Source of the DNA: Mycobacterium sp. PS03-16
GTDB lineage: Bacteria; Actinomycetota; Actinomycetes; Mycobacteriales; Mycobacteriaceae
NCBI RefSeq assembly: GCF_004570325.1
Contig: NZ_SPQO01000006.1
Coordinates: forward strand, 1-64,000
Length of the DNA stretch: 64,000 nt
Direction of reading: 5' to 3'
The notes under the pieces were generated by a model. That model saw only the letters and a list, made by a program, of their open reading frames with translations. It was not told the origin of the DNA and did no database searches. The position numbers were made by a program, and so were the translations under genes. Shown here piece after piece: positions 53,173 to 61,716 of this stretch (position 1 is its first letter; the number at the start of each line of letters is the position of its first letter).

Positions 53173-54533
53173 TAGCGCAGATCCGTGTTCACCTGCCACG
53201 GGTCGGCGTCGTCGCCGAAGTAGCGCGCGACGCTCTGCATAGCGCTCAGCATCGCGTGGTCCTGGTTGTCGTAGTGGTGCATGCCGTTGCGCCCCATCGG
53301 CCGGAGCGACGGATGCTGCCGGCGCAGGAATTCGCGGATCAGCGCGACGCCCCTCTCCCGCGCGAGATCGTAGACCGGGTAGGCGTATTGCGACCGGACG
53401 AAGACGACCGGCTCCACGGCCGACACGATCCCGAAGGTTCGAAGATCGCTTTCGACGATCGACGTCAGGGAGTCGTCATCGGCCGCCCACAGGTCGTCCT
53501 CGGCATTGGTGAAGTACTCCAGGCCGAGGTAGGTGCCACCGAATCCCGCCGGGGTCAGCTCCGGGGACCACTCGCAGTAGTTCTGGATGCGCCCCACCCG
53601 CATGTGCTCACCCGGGGTGTAGATCCAGTTGTACGGCAGGTCTATCCGCTCGTGGACGGCGACTCCGACGGTGATCAGGGCGCGGTGCTTGAGGGCGGCG
53701 GCCGCCGCCCGGACGTACTCAGGTGGCTCGGGCTCCAAGGCTTCGATGAGGGTTTTCAGCGGCATGCTCGAGAACACCGCGTCACCGGAGGCGGTATCTC
53801 CGTTGCGCAACTCGACGGTCCACATCCCGCCGTCGCGGCGCACCTTCGTCACTGGTGAATTCAGTGACGCCGCCACGCCGTTGTCCGCAAGCGCCGCCGC
53901 CGCCGCTTCCCACAGTTGCCCGGGCCCGAGGCGGGGATACTGGAAGACGTCGCGCGCGGTGAAGTCGTCGACCTTCCGCCAGCGGATCGGCCGAATCCGT
54001 TGATTCGCCCATTCGCTCGTCAGCTCAGCCGGATCGGCGAGCCAGGTCTTGCGGACGTAACCGTCGAAGAACAGCGTGTACCAATGACGGCCGAATTCCC
54101 TGACGCCCCACTCCTCGAAGCTCTCCGAGCCGACCCGGCGACGCCCGCGACGGAGCAGCCTGGCCGTCACCAGATCGCCGAGGCCGCGGGCTCCGCTGCG
54201 GACACCCAACTGGACGAGCAGATCACGGCCGATGAGCGGATACCTCACTCGTCGACCGTGCACCAGGATGGCCGAGCGCCGAGCGACCGAGATCCACTGG
54301 TCGGCGGGTAGCAGCGACCGCCAAAGGCCGAGGATGGCCTCGTCTTTGGTGAAGAACCGATGCCCACCGGCGTCGACCCGCCAGTCACCCCGGCGCGGCG
54401 CGCGGGCCAGCCCGCCGACGTTGCCGGTCGCCTCGTAGAGCCGGGGTGTGACCCCGCGCTTGACGAGTTCGAGTGCGGCCGTGAGCCCGGCGGGCCCGGC
54501 GCCGATGATCAGCGGACTTCCCTTGACGCTCAT
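53145..54533 (-). CDS. FAD-dependent UGM/protoporphyrinogen-oxidase-like flavoprotein
   Basis: A 462-residue flavoprotein. The N-terminal Rossmann motif is LIIGAGPAGLTAALELVKRG, followed by YEATGNVGGLARAPRR and DAGGHRFF, the double-Gly pattern of UDP-galactopyranose mutase and protoporphyrinogen-oxidase-like enzymes. The C-terminal FAD segment reads QYAYPVYDLARERG and MGRNGMHHYDNQDHAML. Such proteins often sit in polysaccharide loci. It is 4 bases after the cis-prenyltransferase-like gene and forms an operon with it. It may act on a sugar nucleotide or on the prenyl chain; neither can be decided here. Confidence 0.78.
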   Translation of the reverse strand: MSVKGSPLIIGAGPAGLTAALELVKRGVTPRLYEATGNVGGLARAPRRGDWRVDAGGHRFFTKDEAILGLWRSLLPADQWISVARRSAILVHGRRVRYPLIGRDLLVQLGVRSGARGLGDLVTARLLRRGRRRVGSESFEEWGVREFGRHWYTLFFDGYVRKTWLADPAELTSEWANQRIRPIRWRKVDDFTARDVFQYPRLGPGQLWEAAAAALADNGVAASLNSPVTKVRRDGGMWTVELRNGDTASGDAVFSSMPLKTLIEALEPEPPEYVRAAAAALKHRALITVGVAVHERIDLPYNWIYTPGEHMRVGRIQNYCEWSPELTPAGFGGTYLGLEYFTNAEDDLWAADDDSLTSIVESDLRTFGIVSAVEPVVFVRSQYAYPVYDLARERGVALIREFLRRQHPSLRPMGRNGMHHYDNQDHAMLSAMQSVARYFGDDADPWQVNTDLRYQESGLLRM

Positions 54534-54537
54534 CGCG

Positions 54538-55203
54538 TTACCGTCCGCGCCGCTGCGGCACGCGTCGGTAATCGGTGATCAGGTCGTCGATGTGCCGCCG
54601 CTGCAGATCGTTGAGCGGAGTCGTCAGGAACACCAGGTGCGCGTACTGGCTCTGCAACGGCAGGAACCCGCTGAGCAACGGCTCCGGCGTGGTGCGGACG
54701 ATCATGTCGACGTCGCCGATCTCGAAGGCCTCGGTGATATCGCAGCCGTCCCGTTGCGCCCGCCGGTGGGCGGCCCGGAGTTCCTCTCCCGCGTCATAGG
54801 CGACGAGAACGTTGATGCGAAAGCCGGCACCGGTCAACGTTTGCTCCGCCGTACGGGCGGCGGACGCGAATTCGTGAGGTACCAGGCCGAGATCGCCGTG
54901 GATTCGCACGTTACAGGCGGCGCGATCGAAATGAGCTGGAAGGAGTGTGCTGAAGAAGTGCGTGGATGCCGAATACACGGCATCGAGCTCGTCATCCCGT
55001 CGGGCCAGGTTCGCGCGACTCAGGTTGTACACCGACACGGTGCCCACGCCGTGGCCCTGGAGAGCGAGAAGAATATCGATGACCTTTTGCGCACCGCGTC
55101 GATATGCGTCGACCAGAGTGGTGTTATTCGCATCCGCCCAACGCCGCAGCCCATCGGGAATCAATCCCACATGCGCCGGACCGTCAGACGGCGATAACTG
55201 CAC
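54538..55203 (-). CDS. Divergent cis-prenyltransferase (UppS family)
   Basis: A 221-residue member of the undecaprenyl-diphosphate-synthase family. It keeps the substrate Asp in HVGLIPDGLRRWA, the segment VSVYNLSRANLARR, RIHGDLGLVP, and DVDMIVRTTPEPLLSGFLPL with QYAHLVF. It departs from housekeeping UppS: the usual DGNGRW is DGLRRW, AYGGR is AYDAG, and the RTSGE element is RTTPE. It is also short. Mycobacteria already need other cis-prenyltransferases for decaprenyl phosphate, so this may make a special carrier or another prenyl product. The GTG at 55201-55203 lies 6 nt after TACACT (leaderless). Confidence 0.75.
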   Translation of the reverse strand: MQLSPSDGPAHVGLIPDGLRRWADANNTTLVDAYRRGAQKVIDILLALQGHGVGTVSVYNLSRANLARRDDELDAVYSASTHFFSTLLPAHFDRAACNVRIHGDLGLVPHEFASAARTAEQTLTGAGFRINVLVAYDAGEELRAAHRRAQRDGCDITEAFEIGDVDMIVRTTPEPLLSGFLPLQSQYAHLVFLTTPLNDLQRRHIDDLITDYRRVPQRRGR

Positions 55204-55209
55204 TTATTG

Positions 55210-55215
55210 AGTGTA
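55210..55215 (-). promoter_or_regulatory. -10 element TACACT of the leaderless prenyltransferase-flavoprotein operon
   Basis: TACACT, six bases, then GTG at 55203. It lies in the 34-base gap after the sugar transferase gene. Confidence 0.6.
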
Positions 55216-55237
55216 GCCGAATTTGCGCCGCATCAAA

Positions 55238-56749
55238 CTATTCTTCCGTCGGACGAAGGACCGCCAGAACAGTCAAGATCAGAATTTTGAGATCTAGAAG
55301 CAGCGACCAGTTCTCGATGTAGAAATTGTCGAATTCGGCGCGGTCGGCGATCGAGGTCTGCCCGCGCAGACCATGCACCTGCGCCCATCCGGTGATCCCG
55401 GCCTTGACCCGGTGCCGCTCGCCGTAGCGCCGCACATGCATCTCGAACAGTTCCACGAACTCCGGACGTTCGGGACGCGGACCCACCAGGGTCATATCCC
55501 CCTTGACCACGTTCAGCAGCTGAGGAAGCTCGTCCAGCGACGTCTTGCGCATGAACTTGCCGATGCGGGTGCGCCGGTCCTCTCCCTCCACTCCTCCGGG
55601 CGCGGCTCCCTCCTTCAACTCGAAGGTGGCGCCGGCCGGGGCGGGCCGCATGCTGCGGAACTTCAGGCAGTCGAAGACGACACCGTCGCGCCCCACGCGC
55701 GGCTGCCGGAAGAAAATCGGCCCCGGTGAGCTCAGCTTCACCGCGATCGCGAGCCCGATGAGCAGCGGCGAGATCAGCAGCACACCGACCCCGGCGAGCG
55801 TCCGACCCAGCCCGTACTTGACGGCGAACTGCCAGCCCTTGGGATCCACCGGGCTCAGCACCATCAGCGGAACCCCACCCAGGTGCTCGATCCTCGCGCT
55901 CTCGTTGACGACATCCATCAACCGGGGCACGACACGCACCCGCATCCCGCGCTTCTGCGCCAACTGCGCGCAGCGTGACAATTGCTCGCCGGGCACCGAC
56001 GACGGCGCGACGATGAGGTCCTCAGCACCCGTGGCCTCCGCGGCAGCCTCGAAATCCTCGACGGTGCCCAGATACGGCACGTTGACCAGTTCCGCGTCGG
56101 TGGGCGGCACCTCGTCGAGCACGCCGACGGGACGCAGACCGTAGTCCGGCACCTGAGCCATCCGCAGGATGATCTGGTTGGCGATCGGCCCCGAACCCAC
56201 GATCAGCGCCGGAGCGCCGAAGCGGTACTTGCGCCGCAGGTACCGCTGCACGACCGACCGCAGGAGTCGCACCACCGGGACCAGGACGGCTGCGCACACC
56301 CAGATCCGGACCATGACGTCGCTCGGCCGGATGTGTGCGGTGACCTGCTGGCCCTCCGCGAGAGCAGGCACGCGCATCACCATGACGGTCAACGTCGCCA
56401 GCACGGACACCGCGACGGCGGTCTCCACCGGCTCCAGTTCGTCCAGGAAACTGCGGTTGAGCTTGCGCTTGTACAGCGACCGGGTGGCCAGAACGATCAC
56501 CAGTACCGGCACGAACGCCCACGAGTACAGCAGGACATGACGGTCGTCGGTCTTGTCGCCGATCCACCAGTGCGCCAGCAGCACGGCCCACACGGCCGCC
56601 CACACGTCGAGCCCGACGGTGATGGCGACGTACCCGGACTCCACGCGCATTCGGTCGAGCAGACCGGGCCGGCTGGTGGCGCCACCGCTGGGGACCGACG
56701 CAGCAGCGTCCGTCCGTCTCTGAACTGTCGCCTGACTAGTGGGCGGCAT
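55238..56749 (-). CDS. Polyprenyl glycosylphosphotransferase (WbaP/CpsE-type initiating sugar transferase)
   Basis: Transfers a sugar 1-phosphate to polyprenyl phosphate to begin a polysaccharide repeat unit. The 503-residue protein has four to five N-terminal membrane helices, a central nucleotide-binding-like domain (PALIVGSGPIANQIILRM, LIVAPSSVPGEQLSRCAQLA), then a helix and the catalytic bacterial sugar transferase domain (RQPRVGRDGVVFDCLKFRSM, DELPQLLNVVKGDMTLVGPR, HRVKAGITGWAQVHGLRG). The start ATG at 56747-56749 has GGAGG upstream. TAGGGT near 56815 could be its -10 element. It implies a lipid-linked pathway separate from arabinogalactan synthesis. Confidence 0.92.
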   Translation of the reverse strand: MPPTSQATVQRRTDAAASVPSGGATSRPGLLDRMRVESGYVAITVGLDVWAAVWAVLLAHWWIGDKTDDRHVLLYSWAFVPVLVIVLATRSLYKRKLNRSFLDELEPVETAVAVSVLATLTVMVMRVPALAEGQQVTAHIRPSDVMVRIWVCAAVLVPVVRLLRSVVQRYLRRKYRFGAPALIVGSGPIANQIILRMAQVPDYGLRPVGVLDEVPPTDAELVNVPYLGTVEDFEAAAEATGAEDLIVAPSSVPGEQLSRCAQLAQKRGMRVRVVPRLMDVVNESARIEHLGGVPLMVLSPVDPKGWQFAVKYGLGRTLAGVGVLLISPLLIGLAIAVKLSSPGPIFFRQPRVGRDGVVFDCLKFRSMRPAPAGATFELKEGAAPGGVEGEDRRTRIGKFMRKTSLDELPQLLNVVKGDMTLVGPRPERPEFVELFEMHVRRYGERHRVKAGITGWAQVHGLRGQTSIADRAEFDNFYIENWSLLLDLKILILTVLAVLRPTEE

Positions 56750-56912
56750 CGCCTGTCGCCTCCGCGTGTGAATGCATCCGTCACTTCCCCCGGGCAAGCC
56801 TTTGCACTTTCAACCCTATAGGGGGCAGGCGGGCTACGTGGAGTAATTCGATCGCGCCCCGCTGACCATTAGCTAGCCATACGAATTTCCTCGGCGCGAG
56901 GCAGCGTCGGAA

Positions 56913-57659
56913 TTACTGCTGCCCGGCGTCGGAGCCGAACATCTTCTCGGCGGCGAGTTGGGCGAGATCGGTGAGAATGCGGACGTGGCCCGTGCCCCAG
57001 AGCCGCGGCTTGACGTCGAATACGCAGATCGTTCCGACGGCGTTGTCCTCCTTATCGGTCAACGGGATTCCGAGGTAGGCGACCACGGTTCCGTCGCGCA
57101 CTGCCGGATGATTCTTGAACACCGGGTCGGTCCTGGCGTCCTCGAGTAATAACGCCGAGCCGCTTGCCACCGCGTATTGGCAGACGGACCGCTCGAGGGG
57201 CGTCTGCCGCACGCCGCCCTCGATACCCACCGAACTCTTGAAGAATTGCCGGTCGACGTCGATCAGTGACATGGCCGCCGACGGGGCGTCCAGCGCGGCG
57301 GCCGCCGCCCGGGTGATGCGGTCGTAAGCCTCTTCAGGAGGCGAGTCCAGCAGCCCGGTGGCATAAAGGGCACGCAACCGGTCGGGGTCGGTGACCTCCG
57401 ACTCGACACTGGGCATCTCGGTCTCGGCAAACACCTTGCACTCGTTGAGATGAGCCATGAGGTCCTTGATCGAGGCGCGGTCGGTGCGCCTCAGATCCGC
57501 GACCATCTGTGACGCCACCGCACGGGCCACATACGAGACGACGTCCTCGCCCGCATCACGCGCGCAGTCCTCGAGCCGTCGGTTGAGCCACTCGTCGAAC
57601 CCTGTCAGTGAACCGGTCACGGAGGAAACGGTATCCGACCCGCCCGCGGTGAAGGACAT
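56913..57659 (-). CDS. GAF domain protein
   Basis: A 248-residue cytoplasmic protein. The N-terminal half is helical and charged (FDEWLNRRLEDCARDAGEDV). A GAF domain fills residues about 95-240 (DRLRALYATGLLDSPPEEAY, RSVCQYAVASGSALLLEDAR, VAYLGIPLTDKEDNAVGTIC). No output domain is attached. GAF proteins of this short type sense small molecules or redox state. It lies between the sugar transferase gene and a divergent glycosyltransferase gene, so a regulatory role in polysaccharide synthesis is possible but only inferred from place. Confidence 0.85.
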   Translation of the reverse strand: MSFTAGGSDTVSSVTGSLTGFDEWLNRRLEDCARDAGEDVVSYVARAVASQMVADLRRTDRASIKDLMAHLNECKVFAETEMPSVESEVTDPDRLRALYATGLLDSPPEEAYDRITRAAAAALDAPSAAMSLIDVDRQFFKSSVGIEGGVRQTPLERSVCQYAVASGSALLLEDARTDPVFKNHPAVRDGTVVAYLGIPLTDKEDNAVGTICVFDVKPRLWGTGHVRILTDLAQLAAEKMFGSDAGQQ

Positions 57660-57733
57660 GAACAGCGGTGACGAGTCGGGACGCTCCTCGGCGACGTAGC
57701 CTGGTTTGAGTATTCAACGAATTTGGAGGGCGC

Positions 57734-58882
57734 GTGACTGATCCGCGGACTCGGGACCGCCGTGTCGATCTCCTCTTCGATGCCCGGCATATCCGCCAGA
57801 GTGGTATCGGAACCTACATCCGCACGCAGCTGCCGTATCTGGAGGAGGCGGCGGCTCGCGACCGGTTGACCCTGGCGGTTCTCGCCGACCCGGATGCCGT
57901 GCCGGCGCTGCAACCCGGCACCCGTGTCATCCCGGCATCCCCGGCGCAGGCCCCGATGTACTCGGTCGCCGAACAATCGGTGTGGCGCCGCGCCTTCGAC
58001 GCCACCCGGCCGCGGGCGGTATGGCTGCCGCACTATCCGTACCCGTTGGCCCGGCTTCTGCCGGGCCACCGCGGGACCGCCCTGTATGTCACCGTGCATG
58101 ACACGATCCACCTTCTGCCCGAGCGCATCAGCGGGCAGAGCCGGGCCCGCCGGCTGTATGCCCGCGCGATGCTGGCTGCCGATGCCAGGTTCTGCCGCCG
58201 GATCTTCACCGTGTCGGAGGCGACGGCCACGACGCTGAAGGACATCGAGCCCACCGCACCGGTCTCGGTGACACCGATTCCCGTGGATGAGGTGTGGTTG
58301 AGTCCCGCCGATCCGAGCCAGTCGCCCGTCGGGGGTCGCTATCTGCTGTACGTCGGAAACACCAAGATCTACAAGAACCTTCCGCTCGTTCTGGACGTGT
58401 TCGCTGGCCTCGCCGGGGAGATACCCCACCAGCTGGTGATCGCCGGCGGCGGCGCATCCCTGCGGACGTTGGACGACCGGGTCCGCAGGCTCGCCGAGAG
58501 CGATCCGGATCGCGTGGTGGTGACCGGTCAGCTGCCGTTCGCCGCGCTGCGGTCCTTGGTCGCGTCCGCGGAGTTGCTGATCATGCCCTCCCTGCACGAG
58601 GGCGCCGGCCTCCCCCCGCTCGAGGCCATGGCCTCGCGCACACCGGTGCTGTCCTCGAACATCCCCGCGCTGCGTGAGACATGCGGCGACGGCGCCGACT
58701 ACTTCGACCCGCATCAGCCCGCGGAACTGGCCGACCTGCTTCGGAAGTACTGTTCTGACGACGGGGCGAGAGCGGAGCTGGCCGACCGCGGCCACGCCCA
58801 TGTGCTGGCGCGCCAACAGCAGATCTGCGCGACCGCCGCGGCCGATATGATCTGCGCCGAACTCGTCGGCAGCCGTACGTGA
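57734..58882 (+). CDS. Glycosyltransferase family 4
   Basis: A 382-residue GT-B glycosyltransferase. It opens DLLFDARHIRQSGIGTYIRT with the Gly-rich acceptor loop, has VHDTIHLLPERISG in the N-domain, the donor-domain motif YLLYVGNTKIYKNLPLVLD, and the retaining-GT signature MPSLHEGAGLPPLEAMASRT with the E-x7-E pattern. GGAGGG precedes the GTG. It overlaps the following beta-helix lipoprotein gene by 4 bases, so a sugar-adding enzyme and a secreted polysaccharide-active protein are translated together. The donor sugar is unknown. Confidence 0.9.
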   Translation: MTDPRTRDRRVDLLFDARHIRQSGIGTYIRTQLPYLEEAAARDRLTLAVLADPDAVPALQPGTRVIPASPAQAPMYSVAEQSVWRRAFDATRPRAVWLPHYPYPLARLLPGHRGTALYVTVHDTIHLLPERISGQSRARRLYARAMLAADARFCRRIFTVSEATATTLKDIEPTAPVSVTPIPVDEVWLSPADPSQSPVGGRYLLYVGNTKIYKNLPLVLDVFAGLAGEIPHQLVIAGGGASLRTLDDRVRRLAESDPDRVVVTGQLPFAALRSLVASAELLIMPSLHEGAGLPPLEAMASRTPVLSSNIPALRETCGDGADYFDPHQPAELADLLRKYCSDDGARAELADRGHAHVLARQQQICATAAADMICAELVGSRT

Positions 58883-60465
58883 AGATGTCGAGGCGCGAGC
58901 TGCTGGCCTGCACGTCCGCCGCCGCCGCCTCGGCCGCCCTCGCGGGGTGCTCGATGAACCGACGTCGCACCGTGGTCGACGTGCGCGCCCACGGCGCCAC
59001 GGGCGACGGGATCACCGACGACTCGCAGGCGATCCGGGCCGCCGCCTCCGCACTTCACTCGGGCAGCACGCTTCGGTTCCCCAGCGGCACATACCGCTTC
59101 GCGCAGCGCTGGCCCCCCGGCGGCGCCGCCGTCGTCATTGCCGAGATGGACGACGTCGTGGTCGAGTTCGACCCCGGCGCGGAGCTGTACCTGGACAACC
59201 TCCACCCGACCACGCGGACCGGTAGCAGTCACGGCCTGCTCATCCGTGGTCCGGCGTCCCGAATCCGCCTGAATGCGCTCAACATCCGGTGGGCGGACGG
59301 CGCACAGCGATCCCTCGGTGACGGCATCAGGGTGGAGGGCTGTCCCGACCTCGGCGACGAACAGCCGCGCGGCTGGTCCGGACCGCCGAGGCCGGTCACC
59401 GACGTGTCGGTGTCCGACTGCACCGTGCGGTCGAGCCCGCAGACAGGGGTGATCATGATGGGGGTCTCCGGCATCACGGTGAACGGGCTGCGCGTGACCG
59501 ACAGCGGCGCGGACGGCCTGCACTTCAACGCCTGCCGACGGGCTTCGGTGGACCAGTACAGCGCCGTCAACACCGGCGACGACGGGCTCGCGCTGGTGAC
59601 GTATCACGACCCCGAACCGACGTTCGCTCCCGCGTCACACACCTTTTCGTTCCCGGAACTCACCGACTGGTCGAATGCGGAGTTCACCGTCGCCAACGTC
59701 AACGTGTTCGGGTGCCGGGCCAACGGTGTCCGGCTGGCGGGTGCCAACCGCGTCACCGTCGAGGGTCTCGACGTCGTCGGCGTCCGTGCCGGTTCGGCAT
59801 TCCTCATCGACTCCGCCGAACCGGGCACCGATGTCGGGTGGAACTACGTCGCCAGTCGCGAGATCCGCCTCGACGACGTCACCGCGACCGACTGCGACAT
59901 GGGGATCCACCTGCTCGCCCGGCCCGGTGCGTCCGGCGACCGGCGATTCACCGACTTCGGTGTGCACGTCGGCGATGCGAAGATCGACGATTGCCCCACC
60001 TGGGCGGTTCGTGCCGAGTCGCTGACCGAGACCTCGGTCAACGGTATGCGGATCGACAACTGTGGCGTCACGGCCAGTTCCACGACGGGCGGCAACGGCG
60101 GCGTGGGGGTGGGAAACGCGAACGCGATCGCGTTCGGCACCTTGACGATCCGCCACGCCCAACCGGTCGCCGCGTTCCAGGCGGTGAAAGCCGAGGCGCT
60201 CACCGTCGACCACCTCAGCGTGGCGATCACGCGGCCGGACCGCCCCGAAGGCGACCTCGATCACTGTGTGCTTCTCGACGATTCCGACGGCGTCATCAAT
60301 CAGCTGACGATCGGCTGGCCGGCCGCCGACGACGCGTGGGTACCCGTCGAACTGTCCTCGCCTGCTCCGTGCTCGGACGACATCGGCGAGACGCCGCTCG
60401 CCATCCGCGGTCTGACGGTCACGCCGCCGGTGGCTCGTCCTTCGATGGTCGCGTGCGCGCGGTGA
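58879..60465 (+). CDS. Pectate-lyase-like beta-helix lipoprotein (paralogue of the 50.6 kb gene)
   Basis: A 528-residue exported protein. SRRELLACTSAAAASAALAG followed by Cys24 gives a twin-Arg-like signal with lipobox LAGC. The rest is a Pectate_lyase_3-type beta-helix: VRAHGATGDGITDDSQAI, FPSGTYRFAQRW, GADGLHFNACRRASVDQY, NTGDDGLALVTYHDPEP. These segments align closely with the large secreted protein at 50.6 kb, so the two are paralogues, one lipid-anchored and one released. Candidate roles are lyase, hydrolase or epimerase on the polymer made by this locus. Its 3' end overlaps the convergent polymerase-like gene by 47 bases. Confidence 0.82.
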   Translation: MKMSRRELLACTSAAAASAALAGCSMNRRRTVVDVRAHGATGDGITDDSQAIRAAASALHSGSTLRFPSGTYRFAQRWPPGGAAVVIAEMDDVVVEFDPGAELYLDNLHPTTRTGSSHGLLIRGPASRIRLNALNIRWADGAQRSLGDGIRVEGCPDLGDEQPRGWSGPPRPVTDVSVSDCTVRSSPQTGVIMMGVSGITVNGLRVTDSGADGLHFNACRRASVDQYSAVNTGDDGLALVTYHDPEPTFAPASHTFSFPELTDWSNAEFTVANVNVFGCRANGVRLAGANRVTVEGLDVVGVRAGSAFLIDSAEPGTDVGWNYVASREIRLDDVTATDCDMGIHLLARPGASGDRRFTDFGVHVGDAKIDDCPTWAVRAESLTETSVNGMRIDNCGVTASSTTGGNGGVGVGNANAIAFGTLTIRHAQPVAAFQAVKAEALTVDHLSVAITRPDRPEGDLDHCVLLDDSDGVINQLTIGWPAADDAWVPVELSSPAPCSDDIGETPLAIRGLTVTPPVARPSMVACAR

Positions 60466-61714
60466 CCAGTGCGCCGGCAGCGGTCAACAGCAGAAGGAAG
60501 ATGACGATCCCGTAGACCAGAATCTGTACCCGCCACACCTCGAGGAAGCAATACGCGACCACACCCGCGGACCCGGCGATGACCGGGCTGAAGCTGAATA
60601 TCCGTGCGAACGCGTATCCGGCGAATCCGTAGGCCACGATGGTGTAGAGCCACCCCCAGGCGCCGTGCTCCGAATAGATGTCGGCGAACACGGAATTGGT
60701 GAAGAAGTTGCCGGCGAAGGTCACCGAGTAGCCGTAGACGGAGGCCTGCTTCCAGCTGTCGTCCTTGGCCACCTTGTTGAACTGCAGAAAGGTCGGCTTC
60801 ACCGCGTCCAGCGACGCGACCGGACCGACCTGCTTCTCCCAGGCCCCGCTGGCCACCGCATCCGAGACTCCGATCTGGACCTGTGCCGGCACCGCGAGGT
60901 AGGCGCCCGACTGATACAGGTTCATGGCCACCGGATTCGACACCCCGGCATCCCGGTAGTAGTTGGCGTTGCGGAAATAGTTGAGCGCGGTGAGAACGGC
61001 GAATCCGCAGAGCACGATCACCGCGAGGGTCACCCACGTCCGCGCACCCGCTCCGCCCGCCGCCGAACGTGGCGGGCGTCCCCGAACCCAGACCGCGAGG
61101 TAGACGACGCAGGACATCAGCAGCGCCAGCCTCGAGGCGATCATGGCGTTGGAGATGAGGAGCAGGACCCCCGCAACCATGTACGGCCACCGGATGACCT
61201 TCTTGCGCCACAGGTATACGCCGATGGGCGCCGCGAGAATGGTGGCGTACCGCAGGGTCTGCGGACCCGCGAATCCCGACAGCGCATTGCTGAAATCGTT
61301 GGCGGTCTGTTCACTCAGCGAGGCGACGATCGCCGACGGGCCGCCCACCTTCATGAAGGAGTACCCGACTCCGACGGCGCCGGCCGCCAGGATGAGATAG
61401 AAGTAGCGCCGCTCGAACCAGGCGGTGTCGGTCGGCCGGTCGTCGGTGGCAGGTCGTGATCGCCCTGCCCCCCACCAGAATCCCACCATCGACACCATCG
61501 CGATCGCGCAGTACCACAGCAGCAGCAGTGCGACGCCCTGCCCGCTGACCTCGGCCGGGGTTGCGAAACCGGTCAATGCCTCGGATGAGGCCTGCGGACC
61601 ACCGAACTGCCGGCGCGCGTAGAGGGCCGACCAGGCCAGAAACGACAGGGTCACCGGTGCCAGGATCAGCACCGCCGGGCTGAACCATGCGGGCGGGCGG
61701 GCGGCGGAGGACAT
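60419..61714 (-). CDS. Wzy/O-antigen-polymerase-like membrane protein
   Basis: A 431-residue integral membrane protein with about ten hydrophobic segments (AVLILAPVTLSFLAWSALYA, YLILAAGAVGVGYSFMKVGG, PYMVAGVLLLISNAMIASRL, GALVTARTR near the end). A large extracytoplasmic loop of about 85 residues lies after the ALNYFRNANYYRD segment, as in Wzy and O-antigen ligase-type proteins. No strong sequence signature exists for this family, so the call rests on topology and on neighbours. The ATG at 61712-61714 is right after the stop of the flippase-like gene. It would join lipid-linked repeat units outside the membrane. Confidence 0.7.
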   Translation of the reverse strand: MSSAARPPAWFSPAVLILAPVTLSFLAWSALYARRQFGGPQASSEALTGFATPAEVSGQGVALLLLWYCAIAMVSMVGFWWGAGRSRPATDDRPTDTAWFERRYFYLILAAGAVGVGYSFMKVGGPSAIVASLSEQTANDFSNALSGFAGPQTLRYATILAAPIGVYLWRKKVIRWPYMVAGVLLLISNAMIASRLALLMSCVVYLAVWVRGRPPRSAAGGAGARTWVTLAVIVLCGFAVLTALNYFRNANYYRDAGVSNPVAMNLYQSGAYLAVPAQVQIGVSDAVASGAWEKQVGPVASLDAVKPTFLQFNKVAKDDSWKQASVYGYSVTFAGNFFTNSVFADIYSEHGAWGWLYTIVAYGFAGYAFARIFSFSPVIAGSAGVVAYCFLEVWRVQILVYGIVIFLLLLTAAGALVTARTRPSKDEPPAA

Positions 61715-61716
61715 CG

